From: Hyphomonas adhaerens MHS-3
Lineage (GTDB): Bacteria; Pseudomonadota; Alphaproteobacteria; Caulobacterales; Hyphomonadaceae
NCBI RefSeq assembly: GCF_000685235.1
Contig: NZ_ARYH01000001.1
Location: 1,240,001-1,304,000 of the forward strand
Length of the DNA stretch: 64,000 nt
Direction of reading: 5' to 3'
Shown here: positions 1 through 8,009 of the stretch, one piece after another
Numbering within the stretch: the first letter of the stretch is position 1
Layout of the letters: each line of letters begins with the position of its first letter
Translations under genes and position numbers: made by a program
Notes under the pieces: generated by a model
What the model was told of the DNA's origin: nothing
The model's database searches: none
Seen by the model: only the letters and a program-made list of their open reading frames with translations

Positions 1-405
1 CGGGTGATCGTGGCGGGCAGCTGGCTGGAATACGGCACGCGGATTTCGGTCCAGGTCGAAAGCACATTAACCGCGTTCAAGGCCGCCGGTGTTGAGGTGA
101 CGCTGATCGGCCAATCACCGAACTTCCATATTCCGCCTTATCTGATCCTCGCGCGGACCGTACCGCCGGGAACGGAAGACGCCGCCCTGCCGCTGAGCGC
201 CGAGGCGCGCGCGATGAATGACCGGCTTGCCGCGATAGCTTCGCGCACCGGCGCGACCTTTATTGACCCGGCCGGGGCGCTTTGTCCGGAGGGGCATTGC
301 CCGGTCCGGGCCGGGGGCCAGGATCTTTATCTCGACTATGGTCATTTCACGCCGGACGGCTCCCGCCAGGCGGTGGAGGCCTATTTTCCAGATCCGGCAC
401 ATTGA
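1..405 (+). CDS. C-terminal part of an acyltransferase with SGNH domain (5' end outside window)
   Basis: Only the last 134 codons lie in the window; the reading frame is open from base 1, so the gene starts upstream. The visible part resembles the C-terminal SGNH hydrolase-like domain of membrane acyltransferase-3 (OafA/YrhL-like) proteins, which O-acetylate surface polysaccharides. Support: a DYGH motif near the end matches the DxxH block that supplies the catalytic Asp and His, and a CPEGHC pair just before it is common in this domain, probably as a disulfide outside the cytoplasm. The neighbours are polysaccharide genes, which fits. The membrane acyltransferase half cannot be seen, so a free-standing SGNH esterase remains possible. 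Confidence 0.7.
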   Translation, partial: RVIVAGSWLEYGTRISVQVESTLTAFKAAGVEVTLIGQSPNFHIPPYLILARTVPPGTEDAALPLSAEARAMNDRLAAIASRTGATFIDPAGALCPEGHCPVRAGGQDLYLDYGHFTPDGSRQAVEAYFPDPAH

Positions 406-574
406 TCTGGAGCCTGTCTCAATAGAATACACCAATCAGGGGAATTCACCCGGAATGCGGTCGATTTGTCCCGCTTTGGTGGATTTGGACTGGATTCCTG
501 TGGTGTGAGAGTTGCTATAGGAAAGCTGGGCGCATTAACGGTGCGCAAGACAGCTAGAGGGACCAGAGGCACAC

Positions 575-1507
575 ATGAAAATTCTGATTACAGGCGGCGC
601 GGGTTATATCGGCTCGACCATGGTACCGCGACTGCTGGAGCAGGGGCATGAAGTCACCGTGCTCGACACGTTCGAACGTGGCACGACCGAACTGGCCGCC
701 GTGTGCGCGAACGAGAACTTCACCCCGGTCAAAGGCGATGCCCGCGATACGCGCCTGCTGGACGAACTCGTGCCGCAGGCCGATGTGCTGATTCCGCTGG
801 CGGCCCTTGTCGGCGCGCCGCTCTGCAAGCTGGACCCGATTGCAGCCAAGACCCTCAACCAGGAAGCGGTTGTGGACCTCGTCAAGCGGACCTCCAAGGA
901 CCAGAAGGTCGTCTTCCCGGTCACCAATTCCGGCTATGGCATCGGGGAAAGCGGCAAGTTCTGCACCGAGGAAAGCCCGCTGAACCCGATCTCCCTCTAC
1001 GGTATCACCAAGGTGGAAGCCGAGAAGGCCGTGCTCGACAACGGCAATGGCGTGACGCTGCGCCTGGCCACGGTGTTCGGCATGGCTCCGCGCATGCGCC
1101 TGGATCTGCTGGTCAATGACTTCACCTGGCGCGCCGTAACCGACCGGGCCGTCGTCATCTTCGAAGGCCACTTCAAGCGCAATTACATCCATGTCCGCGA
1201 TGTGGTGAAAGGCTTCGAGCACGCGATTGCGAGTTTCGACACGATGCGCGGCGAGGCCTACAATCTCGGCCTGTCGGATGCGAACCTCTCCAAGATCGAG
1301 CTTTGCCAGAAGATCCAGAAACACGTGCCGAGCTTCGTCTATCTCGAAGCGCCGATCGGCGAAGACCCGGACAAGCGTGACTACATCGTCTCGAACGAGA
1401 AGGTGGAAGCCACGGGCTGGAGTCCGGACTGGTCGCTTGACCGGGGTATCGCTGAACTGCTGCGTGGGTACAAGATGATCCGCAACTCCCGCTACTCGAA
1501 CGTCTAA
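575..1507 (+). CDS. NAD-dependent epimerase/dehydratase (extended SDR), sugar-nucleotide type
   Basis: A 310-residue extended short-chain dehydrogenase. The Rossmann nucleotide-binding motif GGAGYIG is at residues 7-13 and the catalytic Tyr-x3-Lys is at Y142/K146 (LYGITK). Length and motifs match sugar-nucleotide 4-epimerases and 4,6-dehydratases; the exact substrate cannot be read from sequence. It opens a three-gene plus-strand unit with the GHMP kinase 9 bases downstream and the aminotransferase after that, so a GDP-linked heptose or deoxysugar is a reasonable guess. The ATG is preceded by a purine-rich stretch (AGAGGGACCAGAGG). The 169 bases upstream of it are non-coding and should hold the promoter. 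Confidence 0.85.
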   Translation: MKILITGGAGYIGSTMVPRLLEQGHEVTVLDTFERGTTELAAVCANENFTPVKGDARDTRLLDELVPQADVLIPLAALVGAPLCKLDPIAAKTLNQEAVVDLVKRTSKDQKVVFPVTNSGYGIGESGKFCTEESPLNPISLYGITKVEAEKAVLDNGNGVTLRLATVFGMAPRMRLDLLVNDFTWRAVTDRAVVIFEGHFKRNYIHVRDVVKGFEHAIASFDTMRGEAYNLGLSDANLSKIELCQKIQKHVPSFVYLEAPIGEDPDKRDYIVSNEKVEATGWSPDWSLDRGIAELLRGYKMIRNSRYSNV

Positions 1508-1516
1508 GGCCTCGTA

Positions 1517-2554
1517 ATGATCATTGTCCGCAGCCCGCTTCGTGTCTCCTTCTTCGGAGGCGGTACCGATCACCCCTCCTGGCTGGAGCGCGGGGAGAAG
1601 GGGGCCGTGCTGTCGACGTCGATCGACAAATACATCTATATCCAGCTGCGCCGGCTGCCGGCGGTGTTCGATTTCAACTACCGCGTCGCCTGGGGCATGC
1701 TGGAAGAAGTGTCGACCATCAACGAGATCCAGCATCCGGTCGTGCGCGAAGTGCTGAAGCACTATGCCGGCGACAACGAGACGGGCTATGAGGTGATCCA
1801 CAACTCCGATCTGCCGTCCAAGTCAGGCCTTGGGTCCTCCTCTTCCTTCACCGTGTCGCTGCTGCACGCCTTTTTCGGCAACCAGGAAATGCTCAGTTCC
1901 AAGAAGAAGCTGGCGCGCGAAGCTATCTTTGTCGAACAGAAGCTGCTGGGTGAAACGGTTGGCTATCAGGACCAGATTGCGGCGGCCCATGGCGGCCTGA
2001 ACCGGATCGAGTTTTCGGAAGACGGCGACTATGACATCTCTCCCATCCGCTTGCCGGCCGCACGCCGCGCGGCGCTGGAAGACTCGATGATGCTGTTCTT
2101 CACCGGCTTCACCCGCTTTGCCGACGAGATCGAAAAACGCAAGGTGGCAAAGTTCGGTGACCGGACGAAAGAGTTGCGCGCGATCTATGACATGGTGGGC
2201 GAGGGGGAACAGATCCTCACGGACCCGTCACGCGACATCAATGATTTCGGCGCGCTTCTCAATGAGACCTGGATGAACAAGAAAGCCCTCGACGCCTCGG
2301 TATCAAACCCCGAGATCGACGAGCGCTATGAAGCGGCTCTCAAGGCCGGTGCGCTTGGCGGCAAACTGCTGGGTGCAGGCGGTGGCGGCTTCCTGCTGAT
2401 GTTCGTGCCACCCGAAAAGCGCGCCGCAGTGATGGCCGCGATGAAGGGCATGACCCATGTGCCGCTGCGCATGGAGCGGAGCGGGTCGCAGGTCGTTCTT
2501 TACGATCCGGAATTGGATTCAAACTATCTTCCCGCCGGGGCCAAGGTTTCCTGA
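1517..2554 (+). CDS. hddA: GHMP-family sugar kinase, D-glycero-D-manno-heptose 7-phosphate kinase-like
   Basis: A 345-residue GHMP kinase. The family phosphate-binding motif is at residues 100-110 (PSKSGLGSSSS), the N-terminal RSPLRVSFFGGGTD segment is typical of HddA-like heptose kinases, and the C-terminal GAGGGGFLL stretch is the third GHMP motif. HddA phosphorylates D-glycero-D-manno-heptose 7-phosphate at C1 on the way to GDP-heptose. The call is supported by a GmhB-like phosphatase fused to an HddC-like guanylyltransferase at 8006-9214. No gmhA (sedoheptulose-7-phosphate isomerase) lies in the window. Two bases separate it from the downstream aminotransferase gene. A fucose/mannose-type kinase of the same family is the main alternative. 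Confidence 0.75.
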   Translation: MIIVRSPLRVSFFGGGTDHPSWLERGEKGAVLSTSIDKYIYIQLRRLPAVFDFNYRVAWGMLEEVSTINEIQHPVVREVLKHYAGDNETGYEVIHNSDLPSKSGLGSSSSFTVSLLHAFFGNQEMLSSKKKLAREAIFVEQKLLGETVGYQDQIAAAHGGLNRIEFSEDGDYDISPIRLPAARRAALEDSMMLFFTGFTRFADEIEKRKVAKFGDRTKELRAIYDMVGEGEQILTDPSRDINDFGALLNETWMNKKALDASVSNPEIDERYEAALKAGALGGKLLGAGGGGFLLMFVPPEKRAAVMAAMKGMTHVPLRMERSGSQVVLYDPELDSNYLPAGAKVS

Positions 2555-2556
2555 AC

Positions 2557-3969
2557 ATGATTGATATTGATGTGTCCGCACAGACGGCTGCCATGACCTG
2601 CACGCAAGGCGACGTTTTGTTCGCCGGGCTCGAAAAGGCACTGGATAATGGCCGGGGTTTTGTCTTCGTCACCGATGCGGGCGGCAAGCTGCTGGGCTAT
2701 GCCGACCTTACCATGATGCGCGAGGCCTTCATGAAGGGCGGGCATCTTTCCGGCCAGACGGTTGGCGATGTGGCGGCCCCTTGGGGCAGTGCGAAAGAGC
2801 CGCTCGGTGTGGAGCCTGTGCTGGATGGCGAAGGCCGCCTCAGCGGGATCGACGAGTCCGGCCCGCAGCCCTTCCTGCCGGTGTCTGAGCCGGACCTCAC
2901 ACACCGCGAAATGCGCAACGCATTCGACGCGTTCCTGTCGACCTGGATTTCCTCAACTGGCGACTACATCCGCCGCTTCGAACGCGAGTTCGCCGAAAAG
3001 ATGGGTATGGCCCACGGTGTGGCGACGTCCAACGGCACCGTCTCGCTTCACCTTGCCATGGCGACGCTGGGCATCGGGGAAGGGGACGAAGTGATCGTTC
3101 CGGACCTGACTTTCGCGGCTTCCATCAATACGGTAATGCATGTCGGCGCCCGGCCTGTCCTGGTCGATGTCGACCGCGATACCTGGTGCCTGTCGGCCGA
3201 AGCGGTTGAGCGGGCCATCACGCCGCGCACGCGCGCCATCATGCCTGTGCACGTCTTCGGCCGCCCGTCGCAGATGACGGAAATCTTTGAACTGGCGCAG
3301 GCCCGGGGCCTCTACATCATTGAAGACTGCGCCGAAGCCCATGGCGCGAAATATGACGGCCAGCCGATCGGGTCCTTCTCCGACATTTCGAGCTTCTCCT
3401 TCTTCGCCAACAAGATCATCACCACAGGTGAAGGCGGGATCTGCCTGACCAATGATGCCGATATTGCAACGCGCATGCGGATGCTGCGCGATCATGGCAT
3501 GCGGCCGGAGCGCCGTTACTGGCATGAGGAGCCGGGCTTCAATTTCCGCATGACCAATATGCAGGCCGCCATCGGGTGTGCCCAGATCGAGCGGATGGAC
3601 GAGCTGCTTGCAATGCGCGCCGCTGTTTATGACCGTTATGTCGAGGCCCTCTCGGGCATCCCCGGCGTGTCTTTCCCGCCGCCGATGGACCAGCGTGCCC
3701 AGCCGGTGACATGGTTTGCCTGTGCCCAGGTGCCGGAAGACAAGCGCGCCGACCTCATTGCCGCCTGCAAGGCCGCGAATATCGATCTGCGCCCCTTCTT
3801 CCACGGCCTGTCGTCGATGCCTGCCTATCGTCAGTATGCCCGGAAGTGCCCGAACAGCACCTGGCTGTCCCGCACGGGCGTCAACCTGCCAACCTCGCGC
3901 CGCGTAGACGATGCGATGGTCGCCCGGATTGCCGGTGTGTTCGAAAGCGTGCTGGGCAAGAAAGCCTAG
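2557..3969 (+). CDS. DegT/DnrJ/EryC1 aminotransferase with N-terminal CBS-like domain
   Basis: A 470-residue protein, about 100 residues longer than the usual DegT sugar aminotransferase. From about residue 110 it is a fold-type I PLP enzyme: the Schiff-base lysine is K286 in FFANKIITTGEGG, and EDCAEAHGA carries the cofactor-binding Asp region. Such enzymes aminate keto-sugars on nucleotide carriers, for example in perosamine synthesis. Residues 1-105 contain two weak CBS-like repeats (GFVFVTDAGGKLLGYADL and a second copy around VEPVLDGEGRLSGID), as also seen fused to some sugar nucleotidyltransferases; a regulatory nucleotide-binding role is inferred. It is the last gene of its unit and is followed by a strong terminator. 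Confidence 0.85.
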   Translation: MIDIDVSAQTAAMTCTQGDVLFAGLEKALDNGRGFVFVTDAGGKLLGYADLTMMREAFMKGGHLSGQTVGDVAAPWGSAKEPLGVEPVLDGEGRLSGIDESGPQPFLPVSEPDLTHREMRNAFDAFLSTWISSTGDYIRRFEREFAEKMGMAHGVATSNGTVSLHLAMATLGIGEGDEVIVPDLTFAASINTVMHVGARPVLVDVDRDTWCLSAEAVERAITPRTRAIMPVHVFGRPSQMTEIFELAQARGLYIIEDCAEAHGAKYDGQPIGSFSDISSFSFFANKIITTGEGGICLTNDADIATRMRMLRDHGMRPERRYWHEEPGFNFRMTNMQAAIGCAQIERMDELLAMRAAVYDRYVEALSGIPGVSFPPPMDQRAQPVTWFACAQVPEDKRADLIAACKAANIDLRPFFHGLSSMPAYRQYARKCPNSTWLSRTGVNLPTSRRVDDAMVARIAGVFESVLGKKA

Positions 3970-3990
3970 GCAAAACATTCAGACGAAACC

Positions 3991-4022
3991 AAAAAAGGGC
4001 GCTCCAGCGGAGCGCCCTTTTT
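3991..4022. terminator. Strong bidirectional intrinsic terminator between convergent genes
   Basis: A perfect 9-bp stem (GGGCGCTCC / GGAGCGCCC) with a 3-base loop is flanked by six A on the left and five T on the right, so it can act as a Rho-independent terminator on both strands. It lies between the aminotransferase gene (plus, ends 3969) and a glycosyltransferase gene (minus, ends 4043). Confidence 0.92.
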
Positions 4023-4042
4023 GTATCTGCTTGCATACTGCC

Positions 4043-5296
4043 TCAGTCGCGGATCGGATAGCGCATCCAGTCATGGGCGAGCAGGGCAGCATCTTCCGAA
4101 TCGAGACGGCGCCCGGCTGCGCGGCGGTAGGTGGCGCGGTTGGCGCGGGCCGTGCGCAGGAAGTCGAAATCGGACAGGCGCACTTTGCCTTTCTCGATAA
4201 GGTCGGCACAAAGCGCATCGTCTGTGAAGAGGCGTTCGATGACCCCGGCCATGTCGTGCGGATCCATCGGATCGAACAGGAGGCCGGCATCGCCGACCTG
4301 CTCGGGCAGGGCGGTGACGTTCGAACTGGCCACTGGAATACCCTCCGCCCAGGCTTCGAAAATCGGAAGACTGTTCGCTTCGAACAGGCTCGGCACGACC
4401 AGACAGCGGGCCATCTGATAGATCGCGCGCAGATCCTCATTGGACACGAAGCCCAGGAACTGGACCTGGTCTTCGAGGCCGAGTTCACGCATGCGGCTGT
4501 CCAGCGCTTCGCGGCTCGGCTCGTGCCGGGCTCCGGTGGAGACCAGCGGTACGGTCAGGCCCTTTTCATCTCGCAGCCAGGCCATCGCCTCGAACAGGCG
4601 CAAATGGTTTTTGTGCGGCCAGGTATTGTTCGGATAGAAGATGTAGCGCTCGGGCAGAGTATATTTGGCCCGCGTCGCGGCCTTGTCCTCGTCGGTCACC
4701 TCCGCCAACAATTGCGTGGGGGCTGCCTCCGGAATGATCTGCACCTTGTCGGGGCTGACGCCAAACTGGGCGACAACGTCATCCTTGATCCATTGTGAGT
4801 TCACGATGATCGCATGCGATGTGCGACAAGCAGCCCGGTAAATCGTTTCGCGCCAGGTGAGATCCGACAGGTCGAAGAATTGCGGATAATGCAGATGCTG
4901 CAGGTCGTGCGGATTGTAGACGGTCGGAATGGCGCAATAGATGAAGCCCTGAGTGGGCTGGTGCAGCACATCGAGGCCGAGGCTCTCGAGCCATCCGTCC
5001 GAGATTGGCACCTGCGGCCAGCCAACTTTGCCGTCCCGGCCGAGCGCCTTGTTCGCCAATCCCTTCACTCCGCGCAGGACGTCACGGACCGGATTGCCAG
5101 AGGAGACTGGACGCATTTCAAAGCGCTGATTTGCGGCAAGCGGGCTCAGCCAGTCGACCTGGTTCTGGTTCTCGACGATCAGGACGTAGGTTTCCGGCCC
5201 GTCCAGCTTCCCCAGCGCCGTGATCAGGCTGCGCAGGGCCGTTGCGATACCGCCATGTATCCCCGGTTCGACGTCTACAATGATGCCAACCTTCAA
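4043..5296 (-). CDS. Glycosyltransferase, GT4 family (group 1)
   Basis: A GT-B retaining glycosyltransferase of 417 residues. The start chosen is TTG at 5296, giving MKVGIIVDVEPGIHGG, the usual first strand and glycine-rich loop of GT4 enzymes; a GGGAGGAG ribosome site lies 7 bases upstream. The open frame extends further, to 5470, but that extension has no domain character. The C-terminal half shows the E-x7-E sugar-nucleotide-binding motif (LFEANSLPIFEAWAEG). It would add a hexose or heptose in surface polysaccharide assembly at the cytoplasmic face. It is the only minus-strand gene of the polysaccharide locus, divergent from the pyruvyl transferase at 5542. Confidence 0.85.
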   Translation of the reverse strand: MKVGIIVDVEPGIHGGIATALRSLITALGKLDGPETYVLIVENQNQVDWLSPLAANQRFEMRPVSSGNPVRDVLRGVKGLANKALGRDGKVGWPQVPISDGWLESLGLDVLHQPTQGFIYCAIPTVYNPHDLQHLHYPQFFDLSDLTWRETIYRAACRTSHAIIVNSQWIKDDVVAQFGVSPDKVQIIPEAAPTQLLAEVTDEDKAATRAKYTLPERYIFYPNNTWPHKNHLRLFEAMAWLRDEKGLTVPLVSTGARHEPSREALDSRMRELGLEDQVQFLGFVSNEDLRAIYQMARCLVVPSLFEANSLPIFEAWAEGIPVASSNVTALPEQVGDAGLLFDPMDPHDMAGVIERLFTDDALCADLIEKGKVRLSDFDFLRTARANRATYRRAAGRRLDSEDAALLAHDWMRYPIRD

Positions 5297-5541
5297 AATT
5301 CTGTCTCCTCCCTGGAGCGACTGTATCGATCCGGTCCAAATGTGCTGGTGCGCGTCACCAATGGGGGGCGCAGCACGCAAGTCTGATGCAAGTGGCCCTT
5401 TTATGGACCGTTTCTTGAAATTCCGTGTTAGTGGAAACAGGAAGTTTACTGGAATAGGGTTTGCAACCAAAACGAAGTTTTCGCGTCATGCCGCCTGAAG
5501 GGCGTGTTCGCGTACAGTAGAGGCGTTCTGACGGCGTATAT

Positions 5542-6756
5542 ATGAGACTGGTTGCACCCTTCGGCTTTTATGGCAGCGGCAATATTGGCGATGAAGCCAC
5601 GCTGTTGGGGTTTGGCCGCCTGATTGAACGTTTCGGCGGGGGCATCGGGGTAGATGTTGCTTCCAGCGATCCGGCCCACACGAAGCGAGTAGAGCCGGGG
5701 TTCCGCTACTATCAGTATATCGACGGGATAATGGGGCTCCCGGCCAAGCTGCATGCCCATATGGGGGCTGGCTATATCATTCCGGGCGGCACGCCGATCA
5801 TGGACAATCTGGGCGACTGGCCGCTGCTGAGCCTTGGCGGCATGCTCCAGCACGCCGGAAACTGGGGCAAGCCCGCAGCCTTTGTCGGGGTTGGCGTCGA
5901 GCAGCTCCGCCACGACATCTCGCGCCAGAGGGTGCAGGAACAGATCATTCCGAACGTCATGTGCTGGAGCGTGCGCAGCGTACATGACCAGGACCGGCTG
6001 CTGGACCTTGGGGTTGCACCGGACCTGATCACCATCGCGGCAGACATGGCCTGGCTGCTGGATCCGGCCGAGCCGGCCTATGGCCGCAAGGTAACCCAGC
6101 GCCTCGGGCTGGGCGGTCGGCCTGTCATCGGCGTCAACATCAATGCCGAAGACCACATGATGGAGAAGGCGCCGCGCCTGTTCACCGAACTGGCCGCCGC
6201 GCTCGACGATCTGGTTAACCGGCATGGCGCGCGTGTCCTGTTCCTCTTCAACGAAGTGCGGGAAGGGGACACCTATGACCAGGCGGCAGCGGACCTTGTT
6301 CGTTCACTGATGTCGCGCAAGGATGCGGTCCTGATGGGGCCATCTGACTACCTGACGCCACAGGAGATGATGTCAATCATTGCGCAGTGTGCGATGACGA
6401 TTTCGACGCGGTATCATTTTTGTGTTTTCTCGGCCCTGCAGGGGGTTCCGTTCCTTGGGATCCGCCGGTCTGACAAGGTGAGCGATCTGTGCCGTGATCT
6501 CGGTTGGAAAGCCGCGCTTGATCCGGATGCCGCTGCGCATGCGGACATTTCCGCGATGGGAGACCAGTTGCTGGGTGATCCCTCCGCCGAGTTGAAAAAA
6601 CTGTCAGAGAAGATTGCGGCCATGCGGGTGCGGGCCGAAGACAACAGGATCGCGCTGGATGCCTTGCTGGGGGCAATGCGTGGGGTAGGAATGCAGACCT
6701 GGATGCGCCATGCGGCTGGCCGGGTCGGACAAAAACTGGGGGGTGGAGTTCGATGA
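5542..6756 (+). CDS. Polysaccharide pyruvyl transferase family protein
   Basis: A 404-residue protein whose N-terminus (FGFYGSGNIGDEATLLGF) is the hallmark of the polysaccharide pyruvyl transferase family (CsaB/WcaK type), which puts ketal-linked pyruvate from phosphoenolpyruvate onto sugars. A C-terminal STRYHFCVFSALQGVPFLGI segment is the second conserved block. The ATG stop overlap (ATGA) with the next glycosyltransferase gene shows translational coupling. The 245 bases between this start and the divergent glycosyltransferase start at 5296 must hold promoters for both; I could not assign clear -35/-10 boxes. Acceptor sugar unknown. Confidence 0.85.
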   Translation: MRLVAPFGFYGSGNIGDEATLLGFGRLIERFGGGIGVDVASSDPAHTKRVEPGFRYYQYIDGIMGLPAKLHAHMGAGYIIPGGTPIMDNLGDWPLLSLGGMLQHAGNWGKPAAFVGVGVEQLRHDISRQRVQEQIIPNVMCWSVRSVHDQDRLLDLGVAPDLITIAADMAWLLDPAEPAYGRKVTQRLGLGGRPVIGVNINAEDHMMEKAPRLFTELAAALDDLVNRHGARVLFLFNEVREGDTYDQAAADLVRSLMSRKDAVLMGPSDYLTPQEMMSIIAQCAMTISTRYHFCVFSALQGVPFLGIRRSDKVSDLCRDLGWKAALDPDAAAHADISAMGDQLLGDPSAELKKLSEKIAAMRVRAEDNRIALDALLGAMRGVGMQTWMRHAAGRVGQKLGGGVR

Positions 6757-8009
6757 AACCCGAGACGACAAAAGTGTTGGTGATTACAGGCGTGTTTCCG
6801 CCGATGCCGATTGCAGAGGGTGACCATATTGCGCGGCTCAGCGAGGGGCTGGCGGAGCGCGGATTTTCCGTCGATGTGCTGACCAGCAAGAAAGCGGATG
6901 GCAAGAGTGTCAAAGGCTGCCGCGTCCATGCGGAAATGGATAACTGGAACTGGTCTTCGCAAGGCAAGGTGCTGCGCCATGCGCAGGACTTGAAGCCGGA
7001 CCTGATCTTTATCTGGTTCATCGGCATGGCGTTCGAGTTTCATCCGATGATCTCGCTGCTGCCGACGCGTCTGAAAGCGGCCCTGCCGGACACGCAGATC
7101 GTGACCCAGATCACGGCACCGGTGGGGGTCCGCCCGAAAGAACATCCGTTCCTGACCCGGTTGAACCTGAAACTGTCTGCGCGTGCGCTGGGCGGTGGGA
7201 ATATCAGTTATGAGTACGGCACGATCCTGCGGGACAGCGATCGCGTGATTGCCATGGCAAAACCTCATCTCGAACGGTTCGCCGAACACATGCCGGGACT
7301 GGAAGAGAAAGCTGTCATCATTCCTCCGCCGCCCTTGATTCCTATGAGCGTTCCGGGTGATGCGTCGCGCCTGAAGGGGCGTGAAATGCTTGGTGTTCCG
7401 GCGGATGCACCGCTGTTTGCCTATTTCGGCCGCCTCTATGTCGGCAAGGGCCTTGAATATCTCGTCCGCGGCTTCGCCAAGGTGCGGGCGCAGGTGCCTG
7501 ATGCCCGCCTCGCCATCATCGGTGGTGCTGCGCCGGATTATTTCAAATCGGGCTGGAGCGTCGATGACCTGCACGCGATTGCGCGCGAAGAGGGGATTGA
7601 GGACGCGATCAGCTGGACCGGGGAGTTCCCGTTCGATACCGATGCCGGCTCGCTCTACCTGCGGGCCGCTGATTATGCCGTGCTGCCCTTCTCCGAGGGC
7701 GCCGCCCTGAACAACAGTTCCATTGCGGCCTGCGCCGCGCATGACTTGCCGGTCATCACCACGCTGGGGGAGCGTCCGGAACCGGAATTTGTCGACCAGC
7801 AGAACGTGCTTCTCGTCAAGCCGAAGGATTCCGACGCGCTGGCCGACGGCATGATACGCTTACTGAAGGATGCGGACCTGACATCACGGCTTCGCGCCGG
7901 GGCAGTCGCGCTGACGAAGCAGTATTTCAGCTGGGACGCGACCCTCGACAGTACGGTAAGCGTGTTCGAAGACGCGCTGGAGACAGCAGCGCTTCGAGAG
8001 CTGGCATGA
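6753..8009 (+). CDS. Glycosyltransferase, GT4 family (group 1)
   Basis: A 418-residue GT-B glycosyltransferase. The N-terminal strand VLVITGVFPPMPIAEGDHI and the central LFAYFGRLYVGKGLEYLVRGF (donor domain start) are typical of GT4. The donor-binding region is less canonical than in the 4043-5296 gene: the usual E-x7-E appears as FSEGAALNNSSIAACAA. It overlaps the pyruvyl transferase upstream and the HddC-GmhB fusion gene downstream by 4 bases each, so the three proteins are made together. Probably transfers a sugar of the same surface glycan. Confidence 0.82.
   Translation: MKPETTKVLVITGVFPPMPIAEGDHIARLSEGLAERGFSVDVLTSKKADGKSVKGCRVHAEMDNWNWSSQGKVLRHAQDLKPDLIFIWFIGMAFEFHPMISLLPTRLKAALPDTQIVTQITAPVGVRPKEHPFLTRLNLKLSARALGGGNISYEYGTILRDSDRVIAMAKPHLERFAEHMPGLEEKAVIIPPPPLIPMSVPGDASRLKGREMLGVPADAPLFAYFGRLYVGKGLEYLVRGFAKVRAQVPDARLAIIGGAAPDYFKSGWSVDDLHAIAREEGIEDAISWTGEFPFDTDAGSLYLRAADYAVLPFSEGAALNNSSIAACAAHDLPVITTLGERPEPEFVDQQNVLLVKPKDSDALADGMIRLLKDADLTSRLRAGAVALTKQYFSWDATLDSTVSVFEDALETAALRELA

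Noticed and set aside
554-1801. 415-codon minus-strand open frame
   Set aside because: Lies antisense to the epimerase and kinase genes, which have clear motifs; composition is typical of an antisense GC-rich frame.
5297-5470. N-terminal extension of the minus-strand glycosyltransferase
   Set aside because: GT4 proteins begin at the strand starting with KVGIIVD; a strong ribosome site precedes the TTG at 5296.
6414-7742. 442-codon minus-strand open frame
   Set aside because: Antisense to the pyruvyl transferase and glycosyltransferase genes; no recognisable motif or ribosome site.
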